Part shown: positions 11,490 to 22,563 of the stretch, piece by piece
Layout: every line of letters begins with the position of its first letter
How positions within the stretch are numbered: position 1 is the stretch's first letter
From: Viola odorata
Taxonomy: Eukaryota; Streptophyta; Magnoliopsida; Malpighiales; Violaceae
Direction: 5' to 3'
Length of the DNA stretch: 64,000 nucleotides
Assembly (NCBI GenBank): GCA_963691705.1
Contig: OY829538.1
Coordinates: forward strand, 33,004,836-33,068,835
The notes under the pieces: model-generated
What the model was told of the DNA's origin: nothing
Database searches by the model: none
The model's input: only the letters and a program-made list of their open reading frames with translations
Translations under genes and position numbers: made by a program

Positions 11490-12825
11490 CCTTACGCCTA
11501 TGGAACTAAAGGAGCATCAAGTTCTACTACTTCTCTTAAATCAGCCAGCAACAAACCGTATACCCCTCCAACAGACCGTCCAGCCACCAAAGACATAGTT
11601 TGCTTCAATTGCAATGGAAGGGGACATAAGAAATCTGAATGTCCGAATAAGAGAGTTTTTATCTTGCGGCCTAATGGTGATCAAGGGTCAGATGATGATC
11701 GAGGGGAATCTAATCTCGGGGAAGAAGAAGAAGAGGTGGATTCGGATGATCATTATCAGCAGGGTGAGCAAGTTAGGTTGATGGTGATACGACGCAATCT
11801 GAGTGTGCAAGGAAAGGAAGAAGTGTTTGATGAGGAACAACGAGAGAATTTATTTCACACGCATGGTGTGATTGATAAGAAAGGGTGCTCAATCATCATT
11901 GATAATGGTAGCAGCACTTGTCTACTCACTTGTCCGCCAATTGTACAAACTGTGAAACATCCACGACCGTACCTCTTACAGTGGATGACCGACGGTAATG
12001 AGCTCAAGATGAGTAGACAAGTGCTTGTTAAGTTTTCTATTGGCAAGTACCGCGATGAAGTACTTTATGACGTAGTGCCTATGCAAGCGAGCCACATTCT
12101 CCTAGGCAGGCCGTGGCAGTTTGGTAGAGAAGCGGTCCATGACGGGAAGCGAAATCACTATAAACTGGTGAAAGATGGAATAAAGTTTACTTTGGCACCG
12201 TTGACACCAGCCAAAGTCGTTAAGGACTAAGAGTGGCTAGCTAAGTCCTACGCTAAATATGAAGTTACAAAATAGCTTGAGAGAGAAAAAGAAGGATTGA
12301 GCGTGAACAATAAAGAGAGTGAAACTGAGTGTGTGAGCCTTCAACATTCGCATGAAAAGAGTAAGCATGCAGAGGGTGAATGCGAGAGAGGAAAACATTC
12401 GCATGAAAAGAGTAAGCGTACTGAGAGTGGCATAGAGAGATCAAAAGGAGATGAAAATAAAAAGAAATTGAGTGTATATGCCAAGGGAAGCGAAGTGAGG
12501 AGAGCACTGATTTTTCAAAAAAATTATTTTGGTGTAAACGCCCTCTTCTTTTAATCCGTTTTCATTCTTCATGTTTAAATACATCTAACGCTAATCTTTC
12601 ACATTCTGTTCCTAGTGGTCTTTCCTCTCTATTGCAGGAATTCAATGATGCTCTACCCGAGGAGATGCCTCCTGGATTGCCTCCAATCCGAGGCATTGAA
12701 CATCAAATCGATTTTGTACCCGGTTCAGTGATCCCTCATCGTCCAGCCTACCGAACTAATCTCGAAGAGACCAAGGAACTTCAACAGCAAGTGGAGGAGC
12801 TGCTTGAGCGTGGATATGTGAGGGA
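11490..12825 (+). pseudogene. Chromovirus gag zinc knuckle, protease and RT start, unit 2 fragment
   Basis: This duplicates the unit 1 fragment, with knuckle CFNCNGRGHKKSEC, the same D-N-G protease triad, the same stop after VVKD and the same truncated RT start (12632-12825). It differs by a few substitutions (for example HTHG for HTRG). It cannot encode a complete protein. Confidence 0.85.
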
Positions 12826-13379
12826 ACTGTCTCACCGCTTCATCTCCTTCCTAACCAAGGAATCCTTCCAGGTTTTTCGTTCTATTCTCCTATTCTTTTT
12901 CTTCCTCTTTTGCTCTTCCTATTTTCTTTCTTTCTTTCTCTCCCTTTTTCTTCATGTTCTTCTTCTTCTCTCTACACCTCTTTCCTTTCATTCTTTTTTT
13001 ATGATGCAAAGTTTGTTTCTGATTGTTGATTGCCTAACCATATGGATTTTAACTTGGGTTGATGTTCAAACTATGTTGTGTGTCTTGTTAATTTGCATAC
13101 TTGAGTGATTAAACACCTAGCCTCGTTGAGTATGAGTGTAAACACTTTCCCTAGTGAGGATTGCTGATGCCAGGTCTGATGTGGTCAAGTTTCTTCGTTA
13201 GGGTCGTTATCCTAATGATTTAATACAGGGTTATCTAGGCAGAGTATGTCTTGACATGGTCAGGGCTGATTGTTTGGTTTATTAATTCTTGTGCTATGGT
13301 TAGTTGTCCCTGTCTATGTCTTGGGGTGTGTTTCCGTTTTGATTGCTCGAGGGCGAGCAATGGGCAGTGTGGGGGAATT

Positions 13380-14990
13380 TGATATGGTGTCTTTTTATGC
13401 ATGTTTTCCCCTTCCTTTCAAGTCCCATTTTACACTAGATACTGCTAATTTGGCTTGGTTTCCAACGATTTTGCAGGGTCTGGACTAAAGGGAGAAACTT
13501 GAGGAAAAGAGCGCCTTTTGGATGCATTTCTGCAGATCTTACATCGTCGAGCCCTAGACACAGTTTTGTCGTCGAGGCCTATTCACCCTTATGTCGTCGG
13601 GACCTAGATGAGCTACTGAAGATATCTTATGTCCAGGCCTAAATGACGCACGTGCATGTTCTTCTCGGATGACGCTTGACCAAAGATGCCAAAAAGATTC
13701 TAGCGGGATTCCATGCAAAATTCATCCAGCTCGGTAGAGAATACTCACTTCTGCCATTTTGTCCCCTAGTGGGGTTGTTAGGCTATATATAGGACCTTAA
13801 CTCTTAGGGTTAGAGGAGGCTGCTTTTTAGAATATTTTCTGAATTTATAGGGTTTTCAATCATTGTAGCCGCCTCTCTAACATTGGGATCCGTTCTTTGT
13901 TTATTTTTCCAAAAACTAGAGCCCCAAGCTCCGGCCGGTTTTTAATCCAGATTTTCATTTTCATCTTCATCTCTTCTCCGTTTATGTTGCTTTCTCAATC
14001 CGTTTTGTGTATGAATTTCAACATGAGTGGCTAAGTCTCTTAGTCTTGGCAGGGGTGTTTTAAGGATTACAAGAGGATAGTTGGGAGGTCAAATTGTTCT
14101 TAAAATGTTTTCATTATTGTATCCACTTTCTTGTCATTTCATTGTCATTTTGTGTGGGGTTTGTTGGTAGTTTGATCATTTATTTGCATGCTTCTCATGA
14201 ATATTGTCATTTCTATGGTAATAACTAACGCGAGGCCATGGAATAGAGTAGGCACCTAGTCCAGAGTCACCATGTCATTTGGTCCAATCTTGCTAGGGCA
14301 AGAAACCGGTTAGGGCAGACTTCTCAGTGTCTAGCCCTAGACGTGTCTTCTCTCCACTTCACGGGCCTGCGTGTATGACCCATAAGCGTACCTTGGACGC
14401 AGTGTCACGGCCACTCCCATAAGCGTACCTTGGGAGTGACTTCTCTTGAGAAGAGAAGCAGGGAGTCCACGTGAAAACATGATTCCTATAACACGTCTAT
14501 GGCGTGAAAACAGTTTATCCTTACACTAATGACCGACTAGACCTTGACGCAATCCACCGTTTACCCCCTGCTAAGATTTTCCCTTTTACTTGATCTATCG
14601 TCTTTACTTACTTCGTTATTACCTTTATTACAACTGTTTGTCTTTACTATTTTTATTGTTATTCTCCTGCCGTATTCTCGTTCCCGTATTATTTAATTAT
14701 TCAGTTTACCTTTTATTATTTGTCATTTGTATTTTCATTTCTTGTCTCAACATCAACTGTCATCGTTGGTTAGATTCGTCTACACCAACCAAACCCCCCC
14801 CCTATGTGTTTATTTTATGTCTATTGCATTTCCATCCTCATCATACATCTAGGGGCAAGATAAAATCTAGTTCTTCATTTTCCCTGTGGTTCGACCCTGA
14901 CTTGCCGCTGTTTACATTAATTTGTACATCTAGCCTATCAGGATTATATATATAAATACTATATTTGATGCGCGTTTCGACGACGCATCA
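13380..14990 (+). mobile_element. Athila-like LTR copy in unit 3
   Basis: This is the third near-identical copy (1611 bp), with the same boundaries and flanks as the copies in units 1 and 2. Its C-run near 14793 is intermediate in length. Confidence 0.85.
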
Positions 14991-14993
14991 TTA

Positions 14994-16055
14994 CCTTACG
15001 CCTATGGAACTAAAGGAGCATCAAGTTCTACTACTTCTCTTAAATCGGCCAGCAACAAACCGTATACCCCTCCAACAGACCGTCCAGCCACCAAAGACAT
15101 AGTTTGCTTCAAGTGCAATGGAAGGGGACATAAGAAATCTGAATGTCCGAATAAGAGAGTTTTTATCTTGCGGCCTAATGGTGATCAAGGGTCAGATGAT
15201 GATCGAGGGGAATCTGATCTCGGGGAAGAAGAAGAGGTGGATTCGGATGATCATTATCAGCAGGGTGAGCAAGTTAGGTTGATGGTGATACGACGCAATC
15301 TGAGTGTGCAAGCAAAGGAAGAAGTGTTTGATGAGGAACAACGAGAGAATTTATTTCACACGCGTGGTGTGATTGATAAGAAAGGGTGCTCAATCATCAT
15401 TGATAATGGTAGCAGCACTTGTCTACTCACTTGTCCGCCAATTGTGCAAACTGTGAAACATCCACGACCGTACCTCTTATAGTGGATGACCGACGGTAAT
15501 GAGCTCAAGATGAGTAGACAAGTGCTTGTTAAGTTTTCTATTGGCAAGTACCGCGATGAAGTACTTTATGACGTAGTGCCTATGCAAGCGAGCCACATTC
15601 TCCTAGGCAGACCGTGGCAGTTTGGTAGAGAAGCGGTCCATGACAGGAAGCGAAATCACTATAAACTGGTGAAAGATGGAATAAAGTTTACTTTGGCACC
15701 GTTGACACCAGCCGAAGTCGTTAAGGACTAAGAGTGGCTAGCTAAGTCCTACGCTAAATATGAAGTTACAAAATAGCTTGAGAGAGAAAAAGAAGGATTG
15801 AGCGTGAACAATAAAGAGAGTGAAACTGAGTGTGTGAGCCTTCAACATTCGCATAAAAAGAGTAAGCATGCAGAGGGTGAATGCGAGAGAGGAAAACATT
15901 CGCATGAAAAGAGTAAGCGTACTGAGAGTGGCATAGAGAGATCAAAAGGAGAGGCAAATAAAAAGAAATTGAGTGTATATGCCAAGGGAAGCGAAGTGAG
16001 GAGAGCACTGATTTTTCAAAAAAATTATTTTGGTGTAAACGCCCTCTTCTTTTAA
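14994..16055 (+). pseudogene. Chromovirus gag zinc knuckle and protease, unit 3
   Basis: This copy leads into the only long pol. The knuckle reads CFKCNGRGHKKSEC. The acidic linker is one residue shorter than in the sister copies. The protease triad is again D-N-G. A private TAG (15480-15482) cuts the protease where the other two copies have CAG. After the protease, a Lys/Glu/Ser-rich linker with two HSHxKSK motifs (about 15840-15920) separates it from the RT. Confidence 0.85.
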
Positions 16056-16132
16056 TCCGTTTTCATTCTTCATGTTTAAATACATCTAACGCTAATCTTT
16101 CACATTCTGTTCCTAGTGGTCTTTCCTCTCTA

Positions 16133-19006
16133 TTGCAGGAATTCAATGATGCTCTACCCGAGGAGATGCCTCCTGGATTGCCTCCAATCCGAGGCATTGA
16201 ACATCAAATCGATTTTGTACCCGGTTCAGCGATCCCTCATCGTCCAGCCTACCGAACTAATCTCGAAGAGACCAAGGAACTTCAACAGCAAGTGGAGGAG
16301 CTGCTTGAGCGTGGATATGTGAGGGAAAGCCTCTCTCCATGCGCCGTTCCAGTGATCCTAGTCCCAAAGAAAGATGGCAGTTGACGCATTTGTATTGATT
16401 GTCGCGCAATCAATAAAATCACTGTAAAGTATCGATACCCTATCCCTCATTTAGATGACATGTTAGATGAATTAAGTAGTAGTAAGATATTCTCTAAAAT
16501 TGATTTGATGAGTGGTTACCACTAGATTCGTATGAAAGAGGGTGATGAATGGAAAACTGCTTTTAGAACTAAGTATGGCTTGTATGAATTGATGGTTATG
16601 CCTTTTGGATTAACTAATGCTCATAGCACATTCACGAGACTAATGAACCATGTACTTAGGCACTTCATTGGTAGATTTGTTGTAGTCTATTTTGACGATA
16701 TCTTAATCTACAACAAATTATTTGATGAGCATGTTTTACATCTTAGGGAAGTCTTTCTAACACTTCGTGAGCAGAAGTTGTATGCTAAACCTAGTAAGTG
16801 CTCATTTGCAATGGAACAAGTTGGTTTTCTTGGTTTTATTGTGAGTATAGATGGCGTGAAGGTTGACGAGGAGAAGATCCGAGCTATTAAGGAGTGGCCG
16901 ACCCCAAAGAATGTGAGTGACGTGAGATCATTCCATGGATTGGCGAGCTTCTATCGACGTTTCGTCAAGGATTTTAGCACCATCGATGTCCCCTTGAATG
17001 ATCTAACAAAAAAGAATGTTCTTTTTAGGTGGGAACAGCCGCAAGAGGAAGCGTTTAATACACTTAAGGAACGCTTGTGTTCTGCCCAGGTGCTCGTTCT
17101 TCCCGATTTCAGCAAGGCCTTCGAGATCGAATGTGATGCAAGCGGTTTAGGGATTGGGGTTGTTCTTATGCAGGAGAAGCGGCCAATTGCCTATTTCAGC
17201 GAAAAGCTAAAGGACGCACAACTGAGGTACCCAACCTACGACAAGGAGTTCTATGCCCTTGTCCGAGCGTTAGAGACATGGCAGCACTACTTGATACCGA
17301 GGGAATTCATTGTCCATACTGACCATTTGAGCTTGAAGTACCTCAAGGGACAAGGCAAGCTCAATCGCCGCCATGCTACGTGGATGGAGTACATCGAAGC
17401 CTTCCCATACCACATTCAATACAAGCAAGGTAAAGAGAATATTGTCGCTAATGCTCTATCGCGAAGGTACGCACTAATCACTTCTCTTAACGCCAAACTA
17501 CTTGCATTTTCCCACATTATCGAACTCTATGCTCTTGATTCTGATTTTGGTGATATATATAAGTATGGTGTTTCTATTGTTGGGTCTAAATTCTATAAAC
17601 ATGAGGGTTACTTATTTAAGGGTAAACGGTTGTGTATTCCTCATTGCTCTCTACGTGACTTGCTTGTGCATGAATCCCATAGTGGCGGTCTGATGGGCCA
17701 CTTTGGAGTGACTAAGACTTTAGATGTGTTGCATTATCACTTTTATTGGCCTCACATGAAGCGCGATGTAGTGCGCATTGTTGCTCGTTGTTTAATTTAT
17801 CGTAGAGCCAAATCTAAGTCTGCTAGTCATGGCGAATTTATCCCTTTACCTGCGCCTTCCTATCCATGGACCGATCTGTCCATGGATTTTATTGTTGGGC
17901 CACCTAAGTCCAAAAGTGGGAAGGATAGTGTCTTTGTTGTGGTAGATAGATTTTCAAAAATGTCGCATTTTATTCCGTGTTAAACTACTTATGATGCTAC
18001 TCAAGTTGCTGATTTATTCTTTCATGAAGTAGTTCGTTTGCATGGAATTCCCTTGACTATTGTGAGTGATAGAGATACCAAGTTCCTCAGCCATTTTTGG
18101 CGTGTCTTATGGAAGAAACTTGGTACAAAATTGTTATTTTCCACTTCTTATCATCCACAAACAGATGGACAAACCGAGGTGGTAAATCGTATGCTTGGTT
18201 CACTATTGCGCACTTTAGTTCGTAAGCATGTTTCTACTTGGGTTGATCATTTACCATTTATTGAATTTGCTTACAACCGTGTTGTTCATTCAACCACTCA
18301 TTACTCACCTTTTGAACTTGTTTATGGATTTAATCCTAGAACTGTTTTGGATTTAACCTCTTTACCTTTGAGTGATGTTGTAAGTCTAGATGGTGTGTAG
18401 AAGGCTGATTTCATGAAGCAATTACATGCCAAGGCGAAACAGAACATTGAGCGCATGAATGAGAAGCTTGCGCATAAGCGAAACGAAGGGAGACAATTGG
18501 TGGCGTTCAATGTAGGAGATTGGGTATGGCTGCACATGCGCAAGGAGCATTTTCTAGCCCAACGTCGTGGCAAGCTCTCTCCAAGAGGAGTTGGACCATT
18601 TCAGATTGTTGAGAAGATCAATAATAATGCTTACAAGCTTGCGTTGCCTAGTGAGTATGGTTCCATTAGCTCTACTTTCAACGTTTCTGACTTGGTTTTG
18701 TTTGATGCAGGGGACAATTATGGACTTGATGGTGATGCTGATCTGGATTCGAGGACGAATCCTTTCGAAGGCGGAGGGAATGATGCGAACATACGCATCG
18801 ACATGCCTTTACCACCAGCTGGTCCAATGACGCGTGCGAGGGCTAGAAAGCTTCAAGACAAGTTGTCATCACTCATCCACAAGGAGCTAAAGTGTGAGAT
18901 GACACTTGAGGATGCTACGCTTCGAGAGAAGGCTCCACGCATAGTCAATCTCCTCACCATCACGACGTACGATGGTGATTCTGCTGGGCAGCAGATCAAC
19001 GCGTAG
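16133..19006 (+). pseudogene. Chromovirus (CRM-like) pol: RT, RNase H and integrase, broken only by stop codons
   Basis: One frame runs the whole length and is interrupted by four stops (16382 TGA, 16523 TAG, 17981 TAA, 18398 TAG), with no frameshift. RT blocks are [24 protein letters not shown] and the YFDDIL catalytic motif. RNase H blocks are [13 protein letters not shown] and [10 protein letters not shown]. The integrase has an HH-type start ([13 protein letters not shown]; the CC part is changed to CLIYRRA), the aspartates SMDFIVG and VSDRDTKF, and an intact Glu in HPQTDGQTE. The tail (FQIVEKINNNAYKL, then PAGPMTRARAR) resembles CRM-type chromoviruses, which often end this way. I see no classical chromodomain, consistent with that group. 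Clade assignment is from memory of motifs and is less certain than the family. Confidence 0.85.
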
Positions 19007-19090
19007 ATGGAGCACTTCTGTCCGTCAATCAAGTTCGACATGTACTGCAATATGTCAAGGAGTACGGGCCCAAGTTTCAGCGGAAAAGCC

Positions 19091-19727
19091 TGAGGCATTT
19101 AGAAGATATGGGAAACCCTAATCCGGGTGTAGGGCGCACGAGTCCTTGCGGCGCGAGGACTCTTTGTCCTACGCGCACTAGGACTCCTTGTCCGATTGCG
19201 TTTTCCCTTGTCTGATTTTAAGACAACTACTTTCCTTTTTTTTTGTCTTAATTAATTAGTTAATTAGACTAATTATTTAATTAATTAATTAAGTTATTTA
19301 CCTTATTTAGAACTCCTATTTTGGATACGATTAGGGTTGTAAAATATTACATAAGGAGAGGCTGGTCTCCTTATTTCGGTTGGCTTTTATTTGATAATTT
19401 CAGAACCTTTGTTCATCAATATTTGCCCATTGTTCAAGTGCTGAACACTTGTTCTTCTTGAGTCCACAATACTTGAGTCGCATACAAGTAAATCCTTGGA
19501 ATTGCATTATTGTGTCGTTTGTCTTAGTTTGATTCTCACTTAGTCGAGTCTAGACCTAAGAATCTGACACAAGATCCTTGACATGAAATCGACTAGGGCT
19601 CTTAGCATTCAGTTGGCGAGGTGGTCTACGTACGCACGAGTCAAGTTAATTATTCCGCATTGAAATCCATCTTTGAACAATGATTAGAATTACGTGTTAT
19701 GCATCCTACGCCACTAGGATCGTATCA
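19091..19727 (+). mobile_element. Putative 3' LTR of the chromovirus, boundaries uncertain
   Basis: The stretch after the pol stop (19007-19727) has no gene. It begins TGAGGCATTT after a short purine-rich cggaaaag and could end at GTATCA (19727), just before hAT-derived sequence. It contains an AT-rich block of ttaattaa motifs (about 19245-19300). There is no second copy in the window for comparison, so both ends are guesses based on TG...CA and on the change of content. Confidence 0.4.
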
Positions 19728-19799
19728 TGGTGGTGTACAAGTTCAGGGAGGATGAAAACGTAAAAAGGCAATTGGAGCTTATTTTGTCTCAAGAACAGA

Positions 19800-21952
19800 A
19801 GCTGGAGATCAACCAACAATCATAAGTGTGATGCAGAGTTAGGAGGCTATAGAAAAATATGATTTAGCAGTTTCAAAATGGATGATTGATGCATCCATTC
19901 CTTTCAATGCTGTCAATTCTATCTATTTACAGCATATGGTTGATACCATTGTTGGGTATGGTGCTAGTTATAAAGCTCCACGTTTTTATAGCCTTCGCGG
20001 TTTCTTATTGAAGAAAAATATTGAGGAGGTACGAAATAATGTTGACGAATTTCGCGCGTCATAGAGAGAAACTAGATGCACCATAATGGCTGATGGGTGG
20101 ACAAATTAATGTAGAAGGACTCTCATCAACTTCCTGGTTTATTCTCCTAAAGGTACTGTTTTCCTAAAATCTATAGATGCCTCTGATGCTTCCAAAACTG
20201 CTGATATGTTGCATGGTTTGTTTAGAGAAGTTGTGCAATTTGTTGGGCCTAAAAATATTATACACATTGTCATGGACAATGCTGCAAATTATGTCGCAGC
20301 GGAAAAGAAATTAGAAGATGAATTTAGGACATTATTCTGGTCTCCATGTGCTACTCATTGCATTAATTTAATACTGCAAGATATTAGAAAGTTAGATGAA
20401 GTTGGTGATATTGTAGCTCATGCTTCTAGGATAACTAAATACATCTACAATCATTGTTTTCCATTGTATTTGATGCGAAAATTCACTAGAGGAAGGGAGA
20501 TATTACGTCCTGCACCTACTCGATTTGCCACTAATTTTATTACTTTGCAAAGTATATTAAGTCAAAAAGATTCTTTGAGAGCCATGGCTACATCTAGAGT
20601 CTAGGTTACTTCCTCTTATGCTAAGGAAATCAATGGGGGAAAGTTTGAGAACGATGTCTTGGATTCTTATTTTTGGAAGGAATGTGTTATCATCGTTAAG
20701 CTCACTGAGCCTCTAGTTCGTATTTTGCGACTTGTTGATGGTGATGATCTACCAACAATGTCATCCATATATGAGCCTATTCACACAGCTAGAGACGAGA
20801 TGTTGAGAAGATTTCAGAGAAGGAAAAAAAGGGTTGATCCTTATATTAAGATTCTTGATGATCGATGGGACCGTCAGTTGCATAAAAACCTTCATGCGGC
20901 TGGGTTTTGTCTCAATCCTCAATTTCAGTACAATCCTAGTGAGATGGACAAGCGTAGACGCACTACTTCTGGGTTGTTTAACGTCATAGAGAGGTATGCT
21001 TATGGAAACAACACTTTGAGAAGTAAGTTGACAAGTGAGGTGAAGTTATTCCGAGGTGTAGAGGGGAACTTTGGTCGTCCTAGTGCAGTAAGTGATCGTT
21101 ATGTGATGTCTCCAGGTAAATTTTTAAAAAAATGTATTGATATATTTTTTTCATTAATTTTATTAAGGTTTACTAAAAATATAGAAAACTAATATCTTTA
21201 TGTGTAGATGAATGGTGGATGAACTATGAGAGTGATGCACTAGAGTTGCAAAAGTTAGGTATCTGAGTTTTAAGCCAAACATGTAGTGCTTCTGGTTGTA
21301 AGCAAAATTGGAGCATATTTGAACATGTTCATTCAAAGAAAAGAAATAGATTGGAGCATCAAAGACTTAATGATTTGGTATATGTTCATTACAATTTAAG
21401 GCTACATCAAAAGTAAGTTTCTATACTTTTTACTTTTTATTTATTAACAATCTATAATTTTGAATTTTAACTCCAGTTGCGTTTGTACTAAATTGTTTGG
21501 CTACTGTAATTATGTAGACAACTTGCTAATATTTTGGTTAATTAATGTAGGAGTTTAAAGGGTAGGAATTATGACCCTATAAACTTCGAGGAGTTTCGAG
21601 CTAATGATACTTGGATATTAGAGGATGAACCACTAAGTCTAACAAGTTCTGAATTAGAGGCTTTCCGAAGTGATATGGAAGCATGTAATATTCAAGATGT
21701 TCCTAATGGTGCTAAGTTGGTAACTACCTACTTATTTTAAAAGTTGTTGATATGAAACTATTGTTGTTAATTTATTGATTCTTTGTTTTTATGTTTTATT
21801 TGATAATACTAGAATTGAACCTTCAAGATTAAGATGAGCTTAATGATGAGAATGATGAAGATGAAGGAATTGAAAGTGGACATCGTTATGAAGATATTTT
21901 TGAAAATGCTAGTGGTTCAACCTCTCAACTTATTGCCAATCTATGGAATTAA
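19800..21952 (+). pseudogene. hAT-family transposase relic (DUF659 and hAT dimerisation domains)
   Basis: Order of recognisable parts: FNAVNSIYLQHMVDTI; CTIMADGWTN and VMDNAANYVAAEKKL with CATHCINLILQDI (DUF659-type, about 20080-20400); then KRNRLEHQRLNDLVYV (hAT C-terminal dimerisation region, about 21330-21385). Two introns can be drawn, with donors at about 21116 and 21411 (gtaaat, gtaagt). The BED zinc finger at the N-terminus is absent; the relic starts beside the presumed chromovirus LTR, so it may have been cut by it. Stops include 20062 and 21264 (TGA where relatives have an Arg codon). The C-terminal tail is acidic (DELNDENDEDEG) and ends at 21952. It is non-functional. The product would be a nuclear DNA transposase. 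Confidence 0.85.
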
Positions 21953-22089
21953 CAATTTTGTAATTTGGATATTTAAGTGTGTTTAAACTTTTAATATCAT
22001 TTCATTTGAATGTTGGATTGTTTCTTTATTTTTAACTTTTGATCTATTTGATATTTTATTTTGATATATTATAAAATACTACATCCATT

Positions 22090-22261
22090 AGTATAAAAAT
22101 TTACCGGTTCAATCCGGTTCAATTATCTAATATTGAACAGTTCGATGTGTGAACGGTTCAAAATGGTCCAATGGATCAATCCGGTCGAACTCGATTAAAT
22201 TCAGTCGAACTTCCAAAATTTTCATTTCCAGTTTGTTGTCCAGTTGGGTTCTTATAACACG
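22090..22261 (+). mobile_element. Subterminal repeat region of the hAT relic
   Basis: Short repeats of the form ggttcaa / ggtccaa / cggtcgaac cluster here (for example 22105-22125, 22154-22187). Clusters of short motifs near the ends are typical transposase-binding regions of hAT elements. The exact terminal inverted repeat and target duplication were not found. The cluster ends about 300 bp upstream of the RING1 start codon. Confidence 0.45.
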
Positions 22262-22563
22262 GTTGTAAAGTTAATTTTTATAACGAGGACTAAAACGTAA
22301 ACAATTCAATACCTGCAGGAGTGAATTCACACTTTCCCCTGTAAAAAAAATGGACATAAAAAGAAAAAAGAAAAAGAAAAAGAAGGAAAATGGGCCAAAT
22401 CTCTCCTCTCTTCCCATCTATTTCTTCTCCCCTGCCTTCCCTTTCTTCCTTCTCCTCTCTCACTCTTTCGTTTTTGCATCCGTAAAGAGAAAAAAAGAAG
22501 CTTATACACTCTCCGTCACCCCCATAACGCAAACGCAGCCGGTTCGCTTCATTCCTTGCCACA
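22262..22563 (+). promoter_or_regulatory. RING1 proximal promoter and 5' leader
   Basis: No gene is present. A pyrimidine-rich tract (about 22395-22470, with ctcctctcttccc and ttcttccttctcc) lies just upstream of the start codon. Such CT-rich leaders are common in plant core promoters and 5' UTRs. I see no convincing TATA box at a usual distance. The transcription start is not determinable from sequence alone. Confidence 0.4.

Larger units (their letters stand above)
9311..12825 (+). repeat. Chimeric tandem repeat, unit 2 of 3 (3515 bp)
   Basis: This unit has the same composition as unit 1, with LTR 9873-11486 and chromovirus part 11487-12825. Differences from unit 1 are single bases, an expanded TTTC run near 9410-9430 and a longer C-run near 11287. 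Both ends are the chimeric chromovirus/Athila join, as expected of a middle copy in a head-to-tail amplification. Confidence 0.9.
12826..16326 (+). repeat. Chimeric tandem repeat, unit 3 of 3 (3501 bp)
   Basis: This unit has the same composition again, with LTR 13380-14990 and chromovirus part from 14991. It does not hit the chimeric join at its end. Instead ...tatgtgaggga runs into aagcctctctcc and the chromovirus RT continues, so this copy carries the original right boundary. It is marked by one private stop codon (TAG at 15480-15482, where units 1 and 2 read CAG) and by CFKC instead of CFNC in the zinc knuckle. Confidence 0.9.
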
